Below are positions 8,913-17,713 of a stretch of DNA of 64,000 nt, one piece after another (positions within the stretch are counted from its first letter, which is position 1; every line of letters starts with the position of its first letter). The translations under genes were made by a program, and so were the position numbers. The notes under the pieces are model-generated. The model did not search any database and was not told where the DNA came from. It worked only from the letters and a program-made list of their open reading frames with translations. Source of the DNA: Anaerolineales bacterium (GTDB taxonomy: Bacteria > Chloroflexota > Anaerolineae > 4572-78 > J111); assembly GCA_020634855.1 (NCBI GenBank), contig JACKAU010000004.1, forward strand, positions 372,001 to 436,000, in the 5' to 3' direction.

Positions 8913-10493
8913 CTACTCCCACTCAATAGTGGCCGGCGGTTTGCTGCTGATATCGTACACAACCCGGTTGACGCCATCGACCTCGTTGACGATGCGGTTG
9001 CTGACGCGGGCGAGTAGATCGACGGGTAGTTTGGCCCAATCGGCGGTCATGAAATCATCGGTGGTGACGGCTCGGATGGCGATAACGTTGCCGTAGGTGC
9101 GGTAGTCGCCCATGACGCCGACGGACTGCACCGGCAACAACACGGCAAAGGCTTGCGACGTTTGATCGTACCAGCCGGAACGCCACAACTCGTCGATGAA
9201 AATGGCGTCGGCGGCGCGCAGCGTTTCCAGCCGCTCCCAGGTGATGTCGCCCAGAATGCGCACGGCCAAGCCGGGACCGGGGAAGGGATGTCGCCACACA
9301 ATATCACGCGGCAGCCCTAACGCTTCACCCACCGCCCGAACCTCATCCTTAAACAGAAACCGGAGTGGCTCGACCAACTCGAACTGCATGTCCTCCGGCA
9401 GCCCGCCCACATTGTGGTGGGTTTTAATTTTGGCGGCCACGGCCTGCTGATCGCGGCTGGCGCTCTCGATGACATCGGGGTAGAGCGTCCCCTGCGCCAA
9501 AAAATCGACCTGGCCCAACTTGCGGGCTTCGGCCTCGAAGATGCGCACGAACTTCTCGCCGATGATTTTACGCTTGGCTTCGGGATCGGTTACGCCGGCC
9601 AGGCTGGTCAAAAAATCTTCGGTGGCGTCGATCGCGATCAGCTGGGCGTGCATTTCTTGTTCAAAGGTCTGGACCACCTGCTCCGGTTCGTTTTGGCGCA
9701 TCATACCGGTATTGACGAATATACAGGTCAACTGGTCGCCGATGGCCTGGTGCAGCAGCGCCGCCACCACCGACGAATCGACGCCGCCCGACAGCCCGCA
9801 GACGACCTGGCCGTCGCCGACTTGCGCCCGGATTTGGTCGATGCTGTCGTGGATAAAGTTGCCGGCCGTCCAGCCGCCGCCACAGCCGCAGACCTCGTAC
9901 AGAAAAGAGCGCAAAATAAATTTGCCGGCGGGCGTGTGCGTGACTTCCGGGTGAAATTGCAGGCCGTACAGCCCTCGCGCCGGATCGCCAATGGCGGCGT
10001 AGGGCGAATTTTCCGTCCGGGCCAATGATTGAAAGCCATCCGGCAGTTTAGTGACGCGGTCGCCGTGGCTCATCCAAACCGGCATGCGGGTCTCGGCCAC
10101 CTCGCTGAAAAGGGGAATCGACCCGGTGTCAAGCAGCTCGATTTCGGCTAATCCGTACTCCCGCTCGCTGCCGGGATCGACCTGGCCGCCGAGTTGGTGA
10201 GTAAGCAACTGCATCCCGTAACAGATACCCAATACGGGCTGGCCGGTTTCAAGCACAAAATCGGGCAAGCGAGGTGCGTCTTGCGCATAGACACTGGCCG
10301 GCCCGCCGGATAGAATGTAACCCTTCGGCTTAAGGCGTTCGATATTGGCCTGCGAGGCGGTGTAGGGGATGAGTTCGCAGTAGACATTTAACTCGCGCAC
10401 CCGGCGGGCAATCAACTGGCTGTACTGCGAGCCAAAGTCCAAAATGACCACGGCCTCTTGGGCCGGTGTGTTTTCAAGCGAGGCGACGGTCAT
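8913..10493 (-). CDS. guaA: GMP synthase (glutamine-hydrolysing)
   Basis: Converts XMP to GMP using ATP and glutamine. The amidotransferase domain has Cys91 in GICYGMQLL and His181/Glu183 in QFHPEVTHTP. The ATP-pyrophosphatase P-loop is SGGVDSSVVAA near residue 235, and HHNVGGLP and the C-terminal PPATIEWE complete the synthetase and dimerisation parts. At 526 residues the length is normal. The ATG overlaps the xpt stop (TAATG), so the two genes are coupled and share the promoter at 11103-11131. Confidence 0.97.
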   Translation of the reverse strand: MTVASLENTPAQEAVVILDFGSQYSQLIARRVRELNVYCELIPYTASQANIERLKPKGYILSGGPASVYAQDAPRLPDFVLETGQPVLGICYGMQLLTHQLGGQVDPGSEREYGLAEIELLDTGSIPLFSEVAETRMPVWMSHGDRVTKLPDGFQSLARTENSPYAAIGDPARGLYGLQFHPEVTHTPAGKFILRSFLYEVCGCGGGWTAGNFIHDSIDQIRAQVGDGQVVCGLSGGVDSSVVAALLHQAIGDQLTCIFVNTGMMRQNEPEQVVQTFEQEMHAQLIAIDATEDFLTSLAGVTDPEAKRKIIGEKFVRIFEAEARKLGQVDFLAQGTLYPDVIESASRDQQAVAAKIKTHHNVGGLPEDMQFELVEPLRFLFKDEVRAVGEALGLPRDIVWRHPFPGPGLAVRILGDITWERLETLRAADAIFIDELWRSGWYDQTSQAFAVLLPVQSVGVMGDYRTYGNVIAIRAVTTDDFMTADWAKLPVDLLARVSNRIVNEVDGVNRVVYDISSKPPATIEWE

Positions 10494-11077
10494 TAGGGCG
10501 ATACTCCTTCGGCAAAAATAATCTCTTTATCGGTCATCTGCTTGATGACGGCTAACGAGCGGACTTGTAGATCCATCGCTTCCAATTGAGCGCGGCCCCC
10601 TTCAAAAGATTTTTCGATGACGGCGCCCACGCCCACAACTTTGGCTCCGGCTTTTCGGGCCAGCCGGACCAACGCCATAATCGTGTGGCCGGTGGCCAGG
10701 AAATCATCGATGATCAACACACTGTCGTCCGGGCCAAGAAATTCGGGCGAGACCATCAAATAAACCTCTTTCCCTTTGGTGTGCGACGGGGCAGCCTCGA
10801 CATAGATGTCTTCGGGCATGGTGATCGGCTTGGTTTTGCGCCCATAGACTACCGGTACGCCCAGGGCTAGCGCGGTCGTTAGGGCCGGGGCAATGCCGGA
10901 AATTTCCGCCGTCAACACCTTGGTAATGCCCATCGCGCCGAAATGAGCGGCCAACGCTCCACCCACGGCCAGCATCAGCGCCGGATCGACTTGGTGGTTG
11001 AGAAAACTGTCGACTTTGAGGATGCCATTCCCCAGATTTTTACCTTCTTTTTGGATTCGTTCTTTAAGTGCTTTCAT
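10493..11077 (-). CDS. xpt: Xanthine phosphoribosyltransferase
   Basis: Salvages xanthine to XMP with PRPP, feeding the next enzyme (GMP synthase). The 194 residues match the Xpt family: KVDSFLNHQVDP near the N-terminus, the SGIAPA loop, the PRPP motif VLIIDDFLATGHT and VIEKSFEGGR. It is the first gene of the xpt-guaA operon. The leader from the promoter is only about 20 bases, so there is no room for the guanine riboswitch that controls xpt in Bacillus. Confidence 0.94.
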   Translation of the reverse strand: MKALKERIQKEGKNLGNGILKVDSFLNHQVDPALMLAVGGALAAHFGAMGITKVLTAEISGIAPALTTALALGVPVVYGRKTKPITMPEDIYVEAAPSHTKGKEVYLMVSPEFLGPDDSVLIIDDFLATGHTIMALVRLARKAGAKVVGVGAVIEKSFEGGRAQLEAMDLQVRSLAVIKQMTDKEIIFAEGVSP

Positions 11078-11102
11078 AGGGTGTTTATATTATGACAAGT
11101 TT

Positions 11103-11131
11103 ATTATATCACAAGGTTAAATTGAAATCAA
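11103..11131 (-). promoter_or_regulatory. Sigma-70-type promoter of xpt-guaA
   Basis: On the minus strand TTGATT (11131-11126), a 17-base spacer and TATAAT (11108-11103). The predicted start is about 20 bases before the xpt ATG. Confidence 0.7.
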
Positions 11132-11529
11132 ATATTATGGTAAGCCATTGCTAAATTAGCAGATATAGTACTTCCTTCCTTATTATACCACAATATATAG
11201 TATGCGATAGATTGGATGGTCATAATTTTAAGGTTGAACAAAATAAGCGGTTAGCTATCAGCATTCAGTGGTCAGCTTTATCATCAGAGATGACTTTTGA
11301 GCCATTCTGATCGGGTTGTTAGCTCAAAATTTGGTCTAAAGTAATGAAGAACGCTGACCGCTAAAAGATGAATGCTCACGCACAAAATATGAAAAGTGCA
11401 GCGGGGCGATGCCTTAACCTGGCAAGTTTGCACTCCCTTTATAAGACGCTACAATCTTGAGATCGGAACGGTAATATCGAAAGAATTTAAATCCAAGTCT
11501 TGTATAAAAAAATCAAGAAATAGTTCGAA
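11132..11529. other. Intergenic gap without recognisable features
   Basis: About 400 AT-rich bases between the xpt promoter and the pentapeptide gene. I looked for a purine riboswitch, hairpins and short frames and found nothing convincing. Confidence 0.4.
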
Positions 11530-12306
11530 ATGGGTCGATTTTTAACTCCAATTTTTTTTATATCTATTTTTTCATTTTTACTCACGGCGTGTACGTACCA
11601 GGATTGCCCACCGGCGTGCGCCGAGGCTGATCTACGCGGATGGTCGAAGCCAGCTTTTGACTTATCTGGCGTGGATTTGAGGGGAGCCAACTTGGCGGAG
11701 GTCGAGTGGGGAGGGCCGTTGCAGGAGGGCGTTAACCTGCGTGGGGCCAACTTGTCAAACGCCGATTTAACAGCAGCCGATCTGACCGGGGCCGATTTAA
11801 GTGAGGCTGATTTGCGAGGAGCAAACCTGGTGGGGACTAAATTACGGGGCGTACTGTTGATTGATACCCAAATTGATGATACGACGCTGCTTGATAGCAA
11901 GTGGCGGTTGGTGTGGCAACTGGTCAATCAGGGGGGAGCCGGGCAAAATTTGGGGGGCGTGGATTTATCCGGCGCTAATTTATGGGGCGTCGATCTGCGG
12001 GGCGCTGACTTGAGCCAGGCCCGGCTGGATTGGGCCAACTTGCAGCAAGCCGATCTAGCCGGTGCAAATTTGAGCGGCGCACAGCTTAATTGGGCCGACC
12101 TACGCCAGGCCAATCTCACTCAGGCCGATCTATCGGAAGCCGGACTCAAATGGGCCGATTTTCGGGCGGCGAATTTAACGGCCGTTAACTTGACCCGCGC
12201 CGATGCTCGTGGCGCCTGGTTTACCCAAGCCGCTATCGAAGGTATCAATTTACAGGATACCTGGCTCAGTGGCGCAATTAAACCTGACGGGGCCAGATTT
12301 CAGTAA
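11530..12306 (+). CDS. Pentapeptide-repeat lipoprotein
   Basis: A 258-residue predicted lipoprotein. A hydrophobic leader ends in the lipobox LLTAC (Cys about 21). The rest is almost entirely A(D/N)LXX pentapeptide repeats (DLRGANLAEVEW, ANLSNADLTAADLTGADLSE and so on) in two blocks of about 60-85 and 140-235 residues, separated by a non-repeat stretch (TQIDDTTLLDSKWRLVWQL). Such repeats form right-handed quadrilateral beta helices. The exact role is unknown; the signal places it on the outer face of the cytoplasmic membrane. Confidence 0.88.
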   Translation: MGRFLTPIFFISIFSFLLTACTYQDCPPACAEADLRGWSKPAFDLSGVDLRGANLAEVEWGGPLQEGVNLRGANLSNADLTAADLTGADLSEADLRGANLVGTKLRGVLLIDTQIDDTTLLDSKWRLVWQLVNQGGAGQNLGGVDLSGANLWGVDLRGADLSQARLDWANLQQADLAGANLSGAQLNWADLRQANLTQADLSEAGLKWADFRAANLTAVNLTRADARGAWFTQAAIEGINLQDTWLSGAIKPDGARFQ

Positions 12307-12329
12307 CCAAAGGAAAGTTTGAACTGATT

Positions 12330-12683
12330 TTACGCCGCTTGCTTCAGATCTTGCTCAGGGTACTGTTGCGTTACTGAAAGTTTCGTTTTTTCGTACCGGC
12401 TGAGCAGTTGCTTGTCGCTGCCTTTGAAACTGGCGATAGTGTTTTGGGCACAAGCAGCGCAGCCACGCTGGGCGCGGTAGCTGTCCATTTCACAAGTAAG
12501 ACAGCCGCCTAATTTGATCATCATCATTGAAAAGGAAATTGTTTCTGGGTGGGTTTCCGGCAGCACGGCGAGGTGGTCAACCAGTTTGGCCCATTCGTCA
12601 TTGCGCAGGTTACGCAGCTTGGAAATCAAGCGCGGGGTAAATAGGAGGTCGTACTTTCTATAAACCTGAGGAATGTAGCTCAT
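12330..12683 (-). CDS. Conserved small protein with two CxxC motifs
   Basis: A 117-residue soluble protein with no domain that I recognise. Two CxxC pairs (GGCLTCEMDSYRAQRGCAAC) in the middle could bind zinc or an iron-sulfur cluster. AGGA lies 8 bases before the ATG, and an unusually perfect promoter lies upstream (12747-12775). It is transcribed divergently from the ErpA-like Fe-S carrier, so a link to iron-sulfur metabolism is possible but unproven. Confidence 0.7.
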   Translation of the reverse strand: MSYIPQVYRKYDLLFTPRLISKLRNLRNDEWAKLVDHLAVLPETHPETISFSMMMIKLGGCLTCEMDSYRAQRGCAACAQNTIASFKGSDKQLLSRYEKTKLSVTQQYPEQDLKQAA

Positions 12684-12746
12684 AGTCTGTCCTAACTATT
12701 CAAACATGGGGTCGAATATTTCAAAAATAATAGTTTGGTCATTTAA

Positions 12747-12775
12747 ATTATAACGAGCCGATACGCTCATGTCAA
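12747..12775 (-). promoter_or_regulatory. Consensus sigma-70 promoter
   Basis: On the minus strand TTGACA (12775-12770), exactly 17 bases and TATAAT (12752-12747): a full consensus match. It drives the CxxC protein, with a leader of about 55 bases. Confidence 0.8.
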
Positions 12776-12838
12776 TAGCGCCGTGTCGGTTGACTTTGCT
12801 AACTAAAAAGTTTTTTTACTTTTTTTACTTTTTAACTG

Positions 12839-12867
12839 TTGACAAAATTCTGGCTCACAAGTAAAAT
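12839..12867 (+). promoter_or_regulatory. Promoter of the ErpA-like gene
   Basis: TTGACA at 12839-12844, a 17-base spacer and TAAAAT at 12862-12867. It lies inside what would be an extended N-terminus of the next gene, which supports the later start at 12935. Confidence 0.7.
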
Positions 12868-12934
12868 ACCCTTGAGAAATCTATCGCAAACCAGTTATTA
12901 TTTTACTGTTAATCCAATTAGGAGGCGTTTCAAA

Positions 12935-13288
12935 ATGATCTCATTGACGGCATCAGCCGAAGATATGTTGTCTAAGGTTATGACGGAAAAAGGGCTTGAT
13001 GGTTATGCTCTGCGTGTGTTTGTATCGGGTGGCGGCTGTTCAGGTTTGTCCTATGGCATGACCTTTGCCGAGGGTCCAGAAATTGGTGACCAGATTTTTG
13101 AGACCGGCAATGTCAAGGTTGTGGTTGATCCCGGCAGCATCTCCTACCTCGATGGGGCTGAAATCGATTATATTGACAGCCTAATGGGCGGCGGTTTTCG
13201 TATCGAGAACCCCAATGCGGTTCGCTCGTGCGCCTGTGGCAGCTCGTTCCAAACCACAGCCGGCGAACAAGGTACGCCCTGCTCTTAA
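12935..13288 (+). CDS. HesB/IscA/ErpA-type iron-sulfur cluster carrier
   Basis: A-type scaffold or carrier that passes Fe-S clusters to apoproteins. The 117-residue protein has the three conserved cysteines in SGGGCSGLSYG and the C-terminal CACGSSF, at the family's usual length. The start at 12935 is set by AGGAGG 8 bases upstream; the frame is open further upstream but there it overlaps the promoter. A strong terminator follows, so the gene is monocistronic. The many Fe-S radical SAM enzymes downstream would need such a carrier. Confidence 0.9.
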   Translation: MISLTASAEDMLSKVMTEKGLDGYALRVFVSGGGCSGLSYGMTFAEGPEIGDQIFETGNVKVVVDPGSISYLDGAEIDYIDSLMGGGFRIENPNAVRSCACGSSFQTTAGEQGTPCS

Positions 13289-13312
13289 TAACATTTTGTC
13301 GTGAGTTTTTCA

Positions 13313-13349
13313 TCGCTCCCGCATCAATCCGTGTGCGGGAGCGATTTTT
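13313..13349 (+). terminator. Rho-independent terminator
   Basis: Perfect 11-bp stem TCGCTCCCGCA / TGCGGGAGCGA with a 10-base loop, followed by TTTTT. It sits 24 bases after the ErpA-like stop. Confidence 0.9.
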
Positions 13350-13404
13350 GTGTTACAGGCCGGTCATCTGGGGTTAAATATCAGAATTTGACCAATATTT
13401 GATT

Positions 13405-13425
13405 AGAGTCTATCGTACAGACTCT
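13405..13425. promoter_or_regulatory. Inverted repeat, possible operator
   Basis: AGAGTCT and AGACTCT separated by seven bases, 35 bases before the radical SAM start. A weak promoter (TTGACC, 17 bases, TATCGT at 13388-13416) overlaps it, so it could be an operator. Confidence 0.3.
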
Positions 13426-13460
13426 TATTAAGATGTTACGCTGCTAGAGGCAAAGAGAGA

Positions 13461-14858
13461 ATGTTCAACTTCTGGTCACAAAATACCCAAAAATCGAAAA
13501 TCGTCTGGCTGGATTTGGGAGATTTGGGCGATCTGGTCAAACCCGATGGGCCGCACGAGCAATGGCAAGACCACGGTTTGGGCCTGCTGCGAACCATCCT
13601 CCATAATCATGGCGTCAACACCGACTTGCTCTCGACCCGAGCCGTGACCTCGTGGGAGCAACTCCGCAAGCAGTTGCAGGGTTACGACATCCTTATAATG
13701 AATGTGCGGAGTTACACCTTCCCGGTGGCTTATAAATCGGCCAAAATCTTCAAGGAGATCAACCCCAACGGGCTGGTGCTGACCGGCGGCATGCACGCGA
13801 CGGTGGCGCTGGATGAGATGACGGCCATTCCCGAATTTGATCGTATTTGCCAGGGGCCGGGCGAAAATGTGATTGTTAATCTGGTCAACGATCCGCTGTC
13901 GTTCCCACGCGTGATTGTCGGCATCGGCTCAAAATCGATGGCAGAGTGGCCGATGATCGACCGCACCCTATGGCCCAAGCCTCACCGCCGGCTACGCCGA
14001 AAATTCAATTGGCCCTTGGAGCCGGAATGTGGCTGGGGACCGCCCCCGGTCGCCACGATTATCACCAGCCGGGTTTGTCCCTGGCAGTGTGTTTTCTGCA
14101 ACGAGAATTCTTACATCCCGAATATGGGCCGCCGGCCGGTTGATATGGTCATCGACGAATTGAATTATCTGGACGACAAATTTGGAGTCGGTTCCATCGT
14201 TATTCACGACTCGATGTTTTTTCAAAATCCCTCGTGGTTGGAAGAGTGGATCGACAAATACCCGCGCAAAGCTAACAAGGTCTGGCCGTACTGGGCCGCC
14301 GGTCGCTCCGATACGGTTCGCCAGTGGCCGGAGCTATTCGAGGCGTTGGTGCGAGAGACCAACTGGAACACGATTTCCATCGGTCTTGAGTCGGGCAGCG
14401 ACCGCATTTTGCGGCTGCTCAACAAAGAATGTACGGCGGAAGACAACCAGTTCACCATTGATTTGATTAACAAGATCGGCGATGACTACCGGCAGATGGG
14501 CAAAGAGCCGCCTAAGCTGTGGGCCAATATTATGCTCGGCATTCCCGGCGAAACCCACGAAGACGCCTTTGAAACCATGCGCATGCTCAAAACCATGAAA
14601 TACGTCTTCCCGTCGATCTCCTACTACGCGCCCTATCCGGGGTCGGCTCTGGGCTACCAACTCATCGCCGAAGGGAAGAGTCTGATGACCAAAGAAAATT
14701 ATCACCGCTTCCCGGATGACGAAAAGGTCATAGGCGTGGATTATCAATTTTATCGCGCGTTACTGGCCGGCCAATACGAAGATGAAATCAATCGCGGTCT
14801 CGATGCCTACGCCCGGCAAAAGTCAAGCGCCTTGCGGGAAGCGTTGGTGAAAGCATGA
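13461..14858 (+). CDS. B12-binding-type radical SAM protein
   Basis: A 465-residue enzyme with an N-terminal cobalamin-binding-like Rossmann region (about 15-150: GYDILIMNVRSYTFP, LVLTGGMHATV) and a radical SAM core. The cluster motif is CPWQCVFC (Cys206, 210, 213). Downstream are SIGLESGSDRILRLLNK and IMLGIPGETHEDAFETM, typical of this superfamily. The reaction is unknown; relatives carry out methylations or ring formations in lipid, pigment or natural-product pathways. It has no strong ribosome site beyond AAAGAGAGA. It overlaps a small downstream gene by 4 bases (ATGA). Confidence 0.88.
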   Translation: MFNFWSQNTQKSKIVWLDLGDLGDLVKPDGPHEQWQDHGLGLLRTILHNHGVNTDLLSTRAVTSWEQLRKQLQGYDILIMNVRSYTFPVAYKSAKIFKEINPNGLVLTGGMHATVALDEMTAIPEFDRICQGPGENVIVNLVNDPLSFPRVIVGIGSKSMAEWPMIDRTLWPKPHRRLRRKFNWPLEPECGWGPPPVATIITSRVCPWQCVFCNENSYIPNMGRRPVDMVIDELNYLDDKFGVGSIVIHDSMFFQNPSWLEEWIDKYPRKANKVWPYWAAGRSDTVRQWPELFEALVRETNWNTISIGLESGSDRILRLLNKECTAEDNQFTIDLINKIGDDYRQMGKEPPKLWANIMLGIPGETHEDAFETMRMLKTMKYVFPSISYYAPYPGSALGYQLIAEGKSLMTKENYHRFPDDEKVIGVDYQFYRALLAGQYEDEINRGLDAYARQKSSALREALVKA

Positions 14859-15061
14859 GCAGTTTCAGCAACCCCCACTATATGTACTTGTTTGAGATGA
14901 AGAACGGTAAGCAAAAGCTGGCTTATGGCCGCTCGCCGGAGGATGCTCTGGATATCCTGCGCATCCGGCTCTCGGAAGAGGAGATGCAGGAGATTATCGC
15001 TGACAAGTTTGTCAAAATTTCGCAGCGCAAGATGCAGCAGTTTGTGGACAATCTGGGGTAA
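14855..15061 (+). CDS. Small protein coupled to the radical SAM gene
   Basis: A 68-residue protein with no recognised domain. It reads MSSFSNPHYMYLFEMKNGKQ and then a charged helical part (RLSEEEMQEIIADKF). The ATGA overlap with the radical SAM gene and the terminator directly behind it make a two-gene operon. It could be an accessory or recognition subunit, or a substrate, of the enzyme; nothing in the sequence decides this. Confidence 0.7.
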   Translation: MSSFSNPHYMYLFEMKNGKQKLAYGRSPEDALDILRIRLSEEEMQEIIADKFVKISQRKMQQFVDNLG

Positions 15062-15106
15062 TCTTAGAGCGGCATAAAGTAGATCGATATCACGAACGAT
15101 TCAATG

Positions 15107-15136
15107 AGGAACTGGTGTTATCCAGTTCCTTTTTTT
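15107..15136 (+). terminator. Rho-independent terminator
   Basis: AGGAACTGG / CCAGTTCCT stem with a 6-base loop running into a T7 tract, 45 bases after the small coupled gene. Confidence 0.9.
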
Positions 15137-15159
15137 GCCTTAAAATGAGTTAGGTCGTT

Positions 15160-15450
15160 ATGAAATTATCTGATACGCAACAGCACGTGCTGCTGGGTTT
15201 GGTGCGCGGTGCAACGCTCAAAGCGCATCGCTATCTAGACGGGGCCAAAAGTTACAAACTCCACCTACTGGATGGCGCCGTTGAAACCATATCAAGCTCG
15301 ACTATGGATGCGCTTAAAGATAAGGGGCTGATCGATAGCAATAAAAAGTTTCCGGCGGCCACCTATTTGCTAACGGAACAGGGACGAAAAGTTGCCGAAA
15401 GTTTAGACAGTGGTCCTATTCGTCCCCTCTCAGCTAAGAATTATGGGTAG
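15160..15450 (+). CDS. Small protein, possible winged helix
   Basis: 96 residues. The pattern QQHVLLGLVRGATLKAHRYL, a strand pair (SYKLHLLDGAVETI), STMDALKDKGLID and TYLLTEQGRKVAESL looks like a winged-helix fold of the kind found in MarR-like regulators, with 'LT.QG...' as the wing exit. No catalytic motif. It is a single gene between a terminator and a SnoaL-type gene. DNA binding is inference only. Confidence 0.6.
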   Translation: MKLSDTQQHVLLGLVRGATLKAHRYLDGAKSYKLHLLDGAVETISSSTMDALKDKGLIDSNKKFPAATYLLTEQGRKVAESLDSGPIRPLSAKNYG

Positions 15451-15512
15451 AACGCGTCGTTCAACATCCCATCGTGGTATTAATTTTATCTTAACCAGCG
15501 AGAGGCAAAAGA

Positions 15513-15932
15513 ATGAACTCAACTTTAGACCATAACAAAGCTATCGTTATTCGTTTCAATAAAGAAGTGATTGAGCAGGGCAATGTCGAAACCTTTAATG
15601 CGCTTGTGGCTGAAGATTTTATCAACCATTCGGCCCCGCCTGGCGCGCCTAAAGGCCCTGAGGGGATGATTTACTTTTTTACCCGGATTCTGCGTCCGGC
15701 CTTTTCGGATTTAAAAGCGGAGATTTACGATCAAGTGGCCGAGGGCGATAAAGTCACTACCCGCAAAGCTTTCTACGGAATTCACACCGGAGAGCTAATG
15801 GGCATACCGGCTTCAAACAAAAAAGTGGTGATCGAAGTCATTGACATCGTCAGGTTGCGTGATGGGAAGTATATCGAACATTGGGGCATCAATAATATGC
15901 AAAGTGTGATGGCCCGACTGGCTGTTGCCTAG
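15513..15932 (+). CDS. SnoaL-like (ester cyclase family) protein
   Basis: A 139-residue NTF2-fold protein. It has the usual N-terminal helix (NKAIVIRFNKEVIEQGN), the ALVAEDFINHSAPP segment with the His often seen in SnoaL, and the closing IVRLRDGKYIEHWGINNM. Family members include polyketide cyclases and many uncharacterised hydrolase-like proteins. GAGAGGC precedes the start. Related proteins occur at the right end of the window (62935 and 63684). Confidence 0.8.
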   Translation: MNSTLDHNKAIVIRFNKEVIEQGNVETFNALVAEDFINHSAPPGAPKGPEGMIYFFTRILRPAFSDLKAEIYDQVAEGDKVTTRKAFYGIHTGELMGIPASNKKVVIEVIDIVRLRDGKYIEHWGINNMQSVMARLAVA

Positions 15933-16112
15933 CTGTTTGTTAGGTAGCTTTTCGTGGCGGCAAAGTTTGTGCGCAGAATGCGTTTAGGCAAAATTGCGTA
16001 GCTGCTTGTTGCCGGTTAAGTTTTTTTTACTATTGCGCATTTGAGTTGCTTGCTTTATAGTAACTGGGTGATCGTTGAGGGCGATTTCGATCATGAATCA
16101 CCAAACTCGATT

Positions 16113-16141
16113 TTGCTCTCAACTTAAACCTAATGTAAAAT
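16113..16141 (+). promoter_or_regulatory. Possible promoter of the radical SAM operon
   Basis: TTGCTC at 16113-16118, a 17-base spacer and TAAAAT at 16136-16141. The surroundings are AT-rich and a GGGAGGT ribosome site follows at about 16182. Moderate match only. Confidence 0.35.
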
Positions 16142-16195
16142 TCAAAATTATTATAAAGACTATTATAAAAATTACCTGCAAGGGAGGTAACGATT

Positions 16196-17686
16196 ATGCG
16201 AGTGATGCTGGTAAACCCTCGCTTCCGACTACCCATCGATACCCGGACAACCCCCCACCTAGGCTTAGCTTATCTCGCTGCTGTCTCTGAACGGCGTGGC
16301 GATGACGTGTTGTTGTTTGATGCCGATGTTGAAAATGAATCGATTGATGAGGCGGTGCGCCGTTTACAGCCGGATATTGTGGGCATTACGGCTAACACGC
16401 CCCAGGTGAAATCGGCCTGGCGCACAGCCAAAGCGATTAAATCGGTTAAAGATATCCCCGTGGTGCTGGGCGGGCCGCACGTGTCAGTGCTGCCGGCCGA
16501 GAGCGCCGAGCGCCCGGAAGTGGATGTGGTCGTTCGCGGCGAAGGCGAGGATGTGTGGGTTAAATTGTGCGGTATTGTCGAAAACGGCAAAGCCGGCAAC
16601 CCCAACTTCGCCGCCCGCGATCTGCTTGATCCCGCCGCCGGCTTGCTTGACGGTCTGTTGGGCATCAGCTACTACACCACCGACCAAAAAGAGCATCACA
16701 ACCCCGATCACCCGCCCATTGCCGATTTGGATACGCTGCCCTTCCCGGCTTATCACTTCTTCAAGATGGATCGCTACACCAACCTCCAGCCGGCCACCGA
16801 CGCCATTGATGGCGCGCGCTCTTTCTCGGTGATGACCTCGCGCGGCTGTCCCTATCGCTGCACTTTCTGCTCGCAGAGTATTATGCCGATTAAATGGCGA
16901 GCGCGTAGTCCTGAAAGTGTCCTGGCGGAGTGGCAGCATTTGGTTGAGAATTTCGATGCCCAGGAAATCGGCGTGCTGGATGACTCGGCCAATATTCAGG
17001 TTGACCGATTGGAAAAAATCGCCGATCTGTTTATCGAGCACAAAGTCAATCACGTTCCCTGGATTTTTGTTAACGGTATCCGGGCTAACCTGGCCACGAA
17101 AGAACTGCTGGGCAAATTGAAAAAAGCCGGCCTGAAACGAACCGCCTTTGGCGTGGAGAGCGGTGATCCCGACGTGCTGCTGTCCATCGATAAGAAGATC
17201 GATCACGACACCATCCGTCAGGCTTTCAAAAACGCCAAATCGGTTGGACTGGAAACCATCGGCTTTTTCATCATCGGCCTGCCGGGCGAAACGGAAGAGT
17301 CGATGGAAAAAACCATCCAATTCGCCTGTGAAGTCGATCCGATGATCGCCAACTTCTCGATGATGACGCCCTATCCGGGCACCAAAGTCTACGAGATTGC
17401 CAAACGGCAAGGCCGGCTGCTGCTGGATGATTGGGAAGATTATGTCTTCTTTGATGGCCGCGCCCGTTACGAATTGGGCGATATGACGGCTGAAATGATC
17501 GAGCGTAAGTGGAAAGAGGCTTATCGCCGCTTCTATCTGCGCCCGCATCGGGTGGCCGGGACGCTGATGCGCAAAGATTTCTGGATTAATTGGCGGCGCA
17601 CCTTTAAAGTGGCCTTTAACACCCTCTTTCCCAAGAAAGAAAAAGACGAATTGCGTAAATCTGTTGAAGCCGAAGCCGCCGTCTAA
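16196..17686 (+). CDS. B12-binding radical SAM protein (paralogue A)
   Basis: A 496-residue enzyme. Residues 1-130 form the cobalamin-binding fold (MRVMLVNPRFRLP, VVLGGPHVSVLP, VVVRGEGEDVW), then the radical SAM core with CPYRCTFC (Cys218, 222, 225), FGVESGDPDVLLSIDK and FFIIGLPGETEESMEKT. The C-terminal tail has RRFYLRPHRV and a basic end, shared with the next gene (paralogue B). It is the first gene of a three-gene operon with good ribosome sites. Substrate unknown; the paralogue pair plus a SPASM enzyme suggests successive steps in one pathway. Confidence 0.9.
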   Translation: MRVMLVNPRFRLPIDTRTTPHLGLAYLAAVSERRGDDVLLFDADVENESIDEAVRRLQPDIVGITANTPQVKSAWRTAKAIKSVKDIPVVLGGPHVSVLPAESAERPEVDVVVRGEGEDVWVKLCGIVENGKAGNPNFAARDLLDPAAGLLDGLLGISYYTTDQKEHHNPDHPPIADLDTLPFPAYHFFKMDRYTNLQPATDAIDGARSFSVMTSRGCPYRCTFCSQSIMPIKWRARSPESVLAEWQHLVENFDAQEIGVLDDSANIQVDRLEKIADLFIEHKVNHVPWIFVNGIRANLATKELLGKLKKAGLKRTAFGVESGDPDVLLSIDKKIDHDTIRQAFKNAKSVGLETIGFFIIGLPGETEESMEKTIQFACEVDPMIANFSMMTPYPGTKVYEIAKRQGRLLLDDWEDYVFFDGRARYELGDMTAEMIERKWKEAYRRFYLRPHRVAGTLMRKDFWINWRRTFKVAFNTLFPKKEKDELRKSVEAEAAV

Positions 17687-17713
17687 AATGGCGGTTGTTA
17701 AGCGGAGGAAATA

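Noticed and set aside
11078..11250. Guanine/xanthine riboswitch before xpt
   Set aside because: The promoter leaves a leader of only about 20 bases and the purine-aptamer core could not be found.
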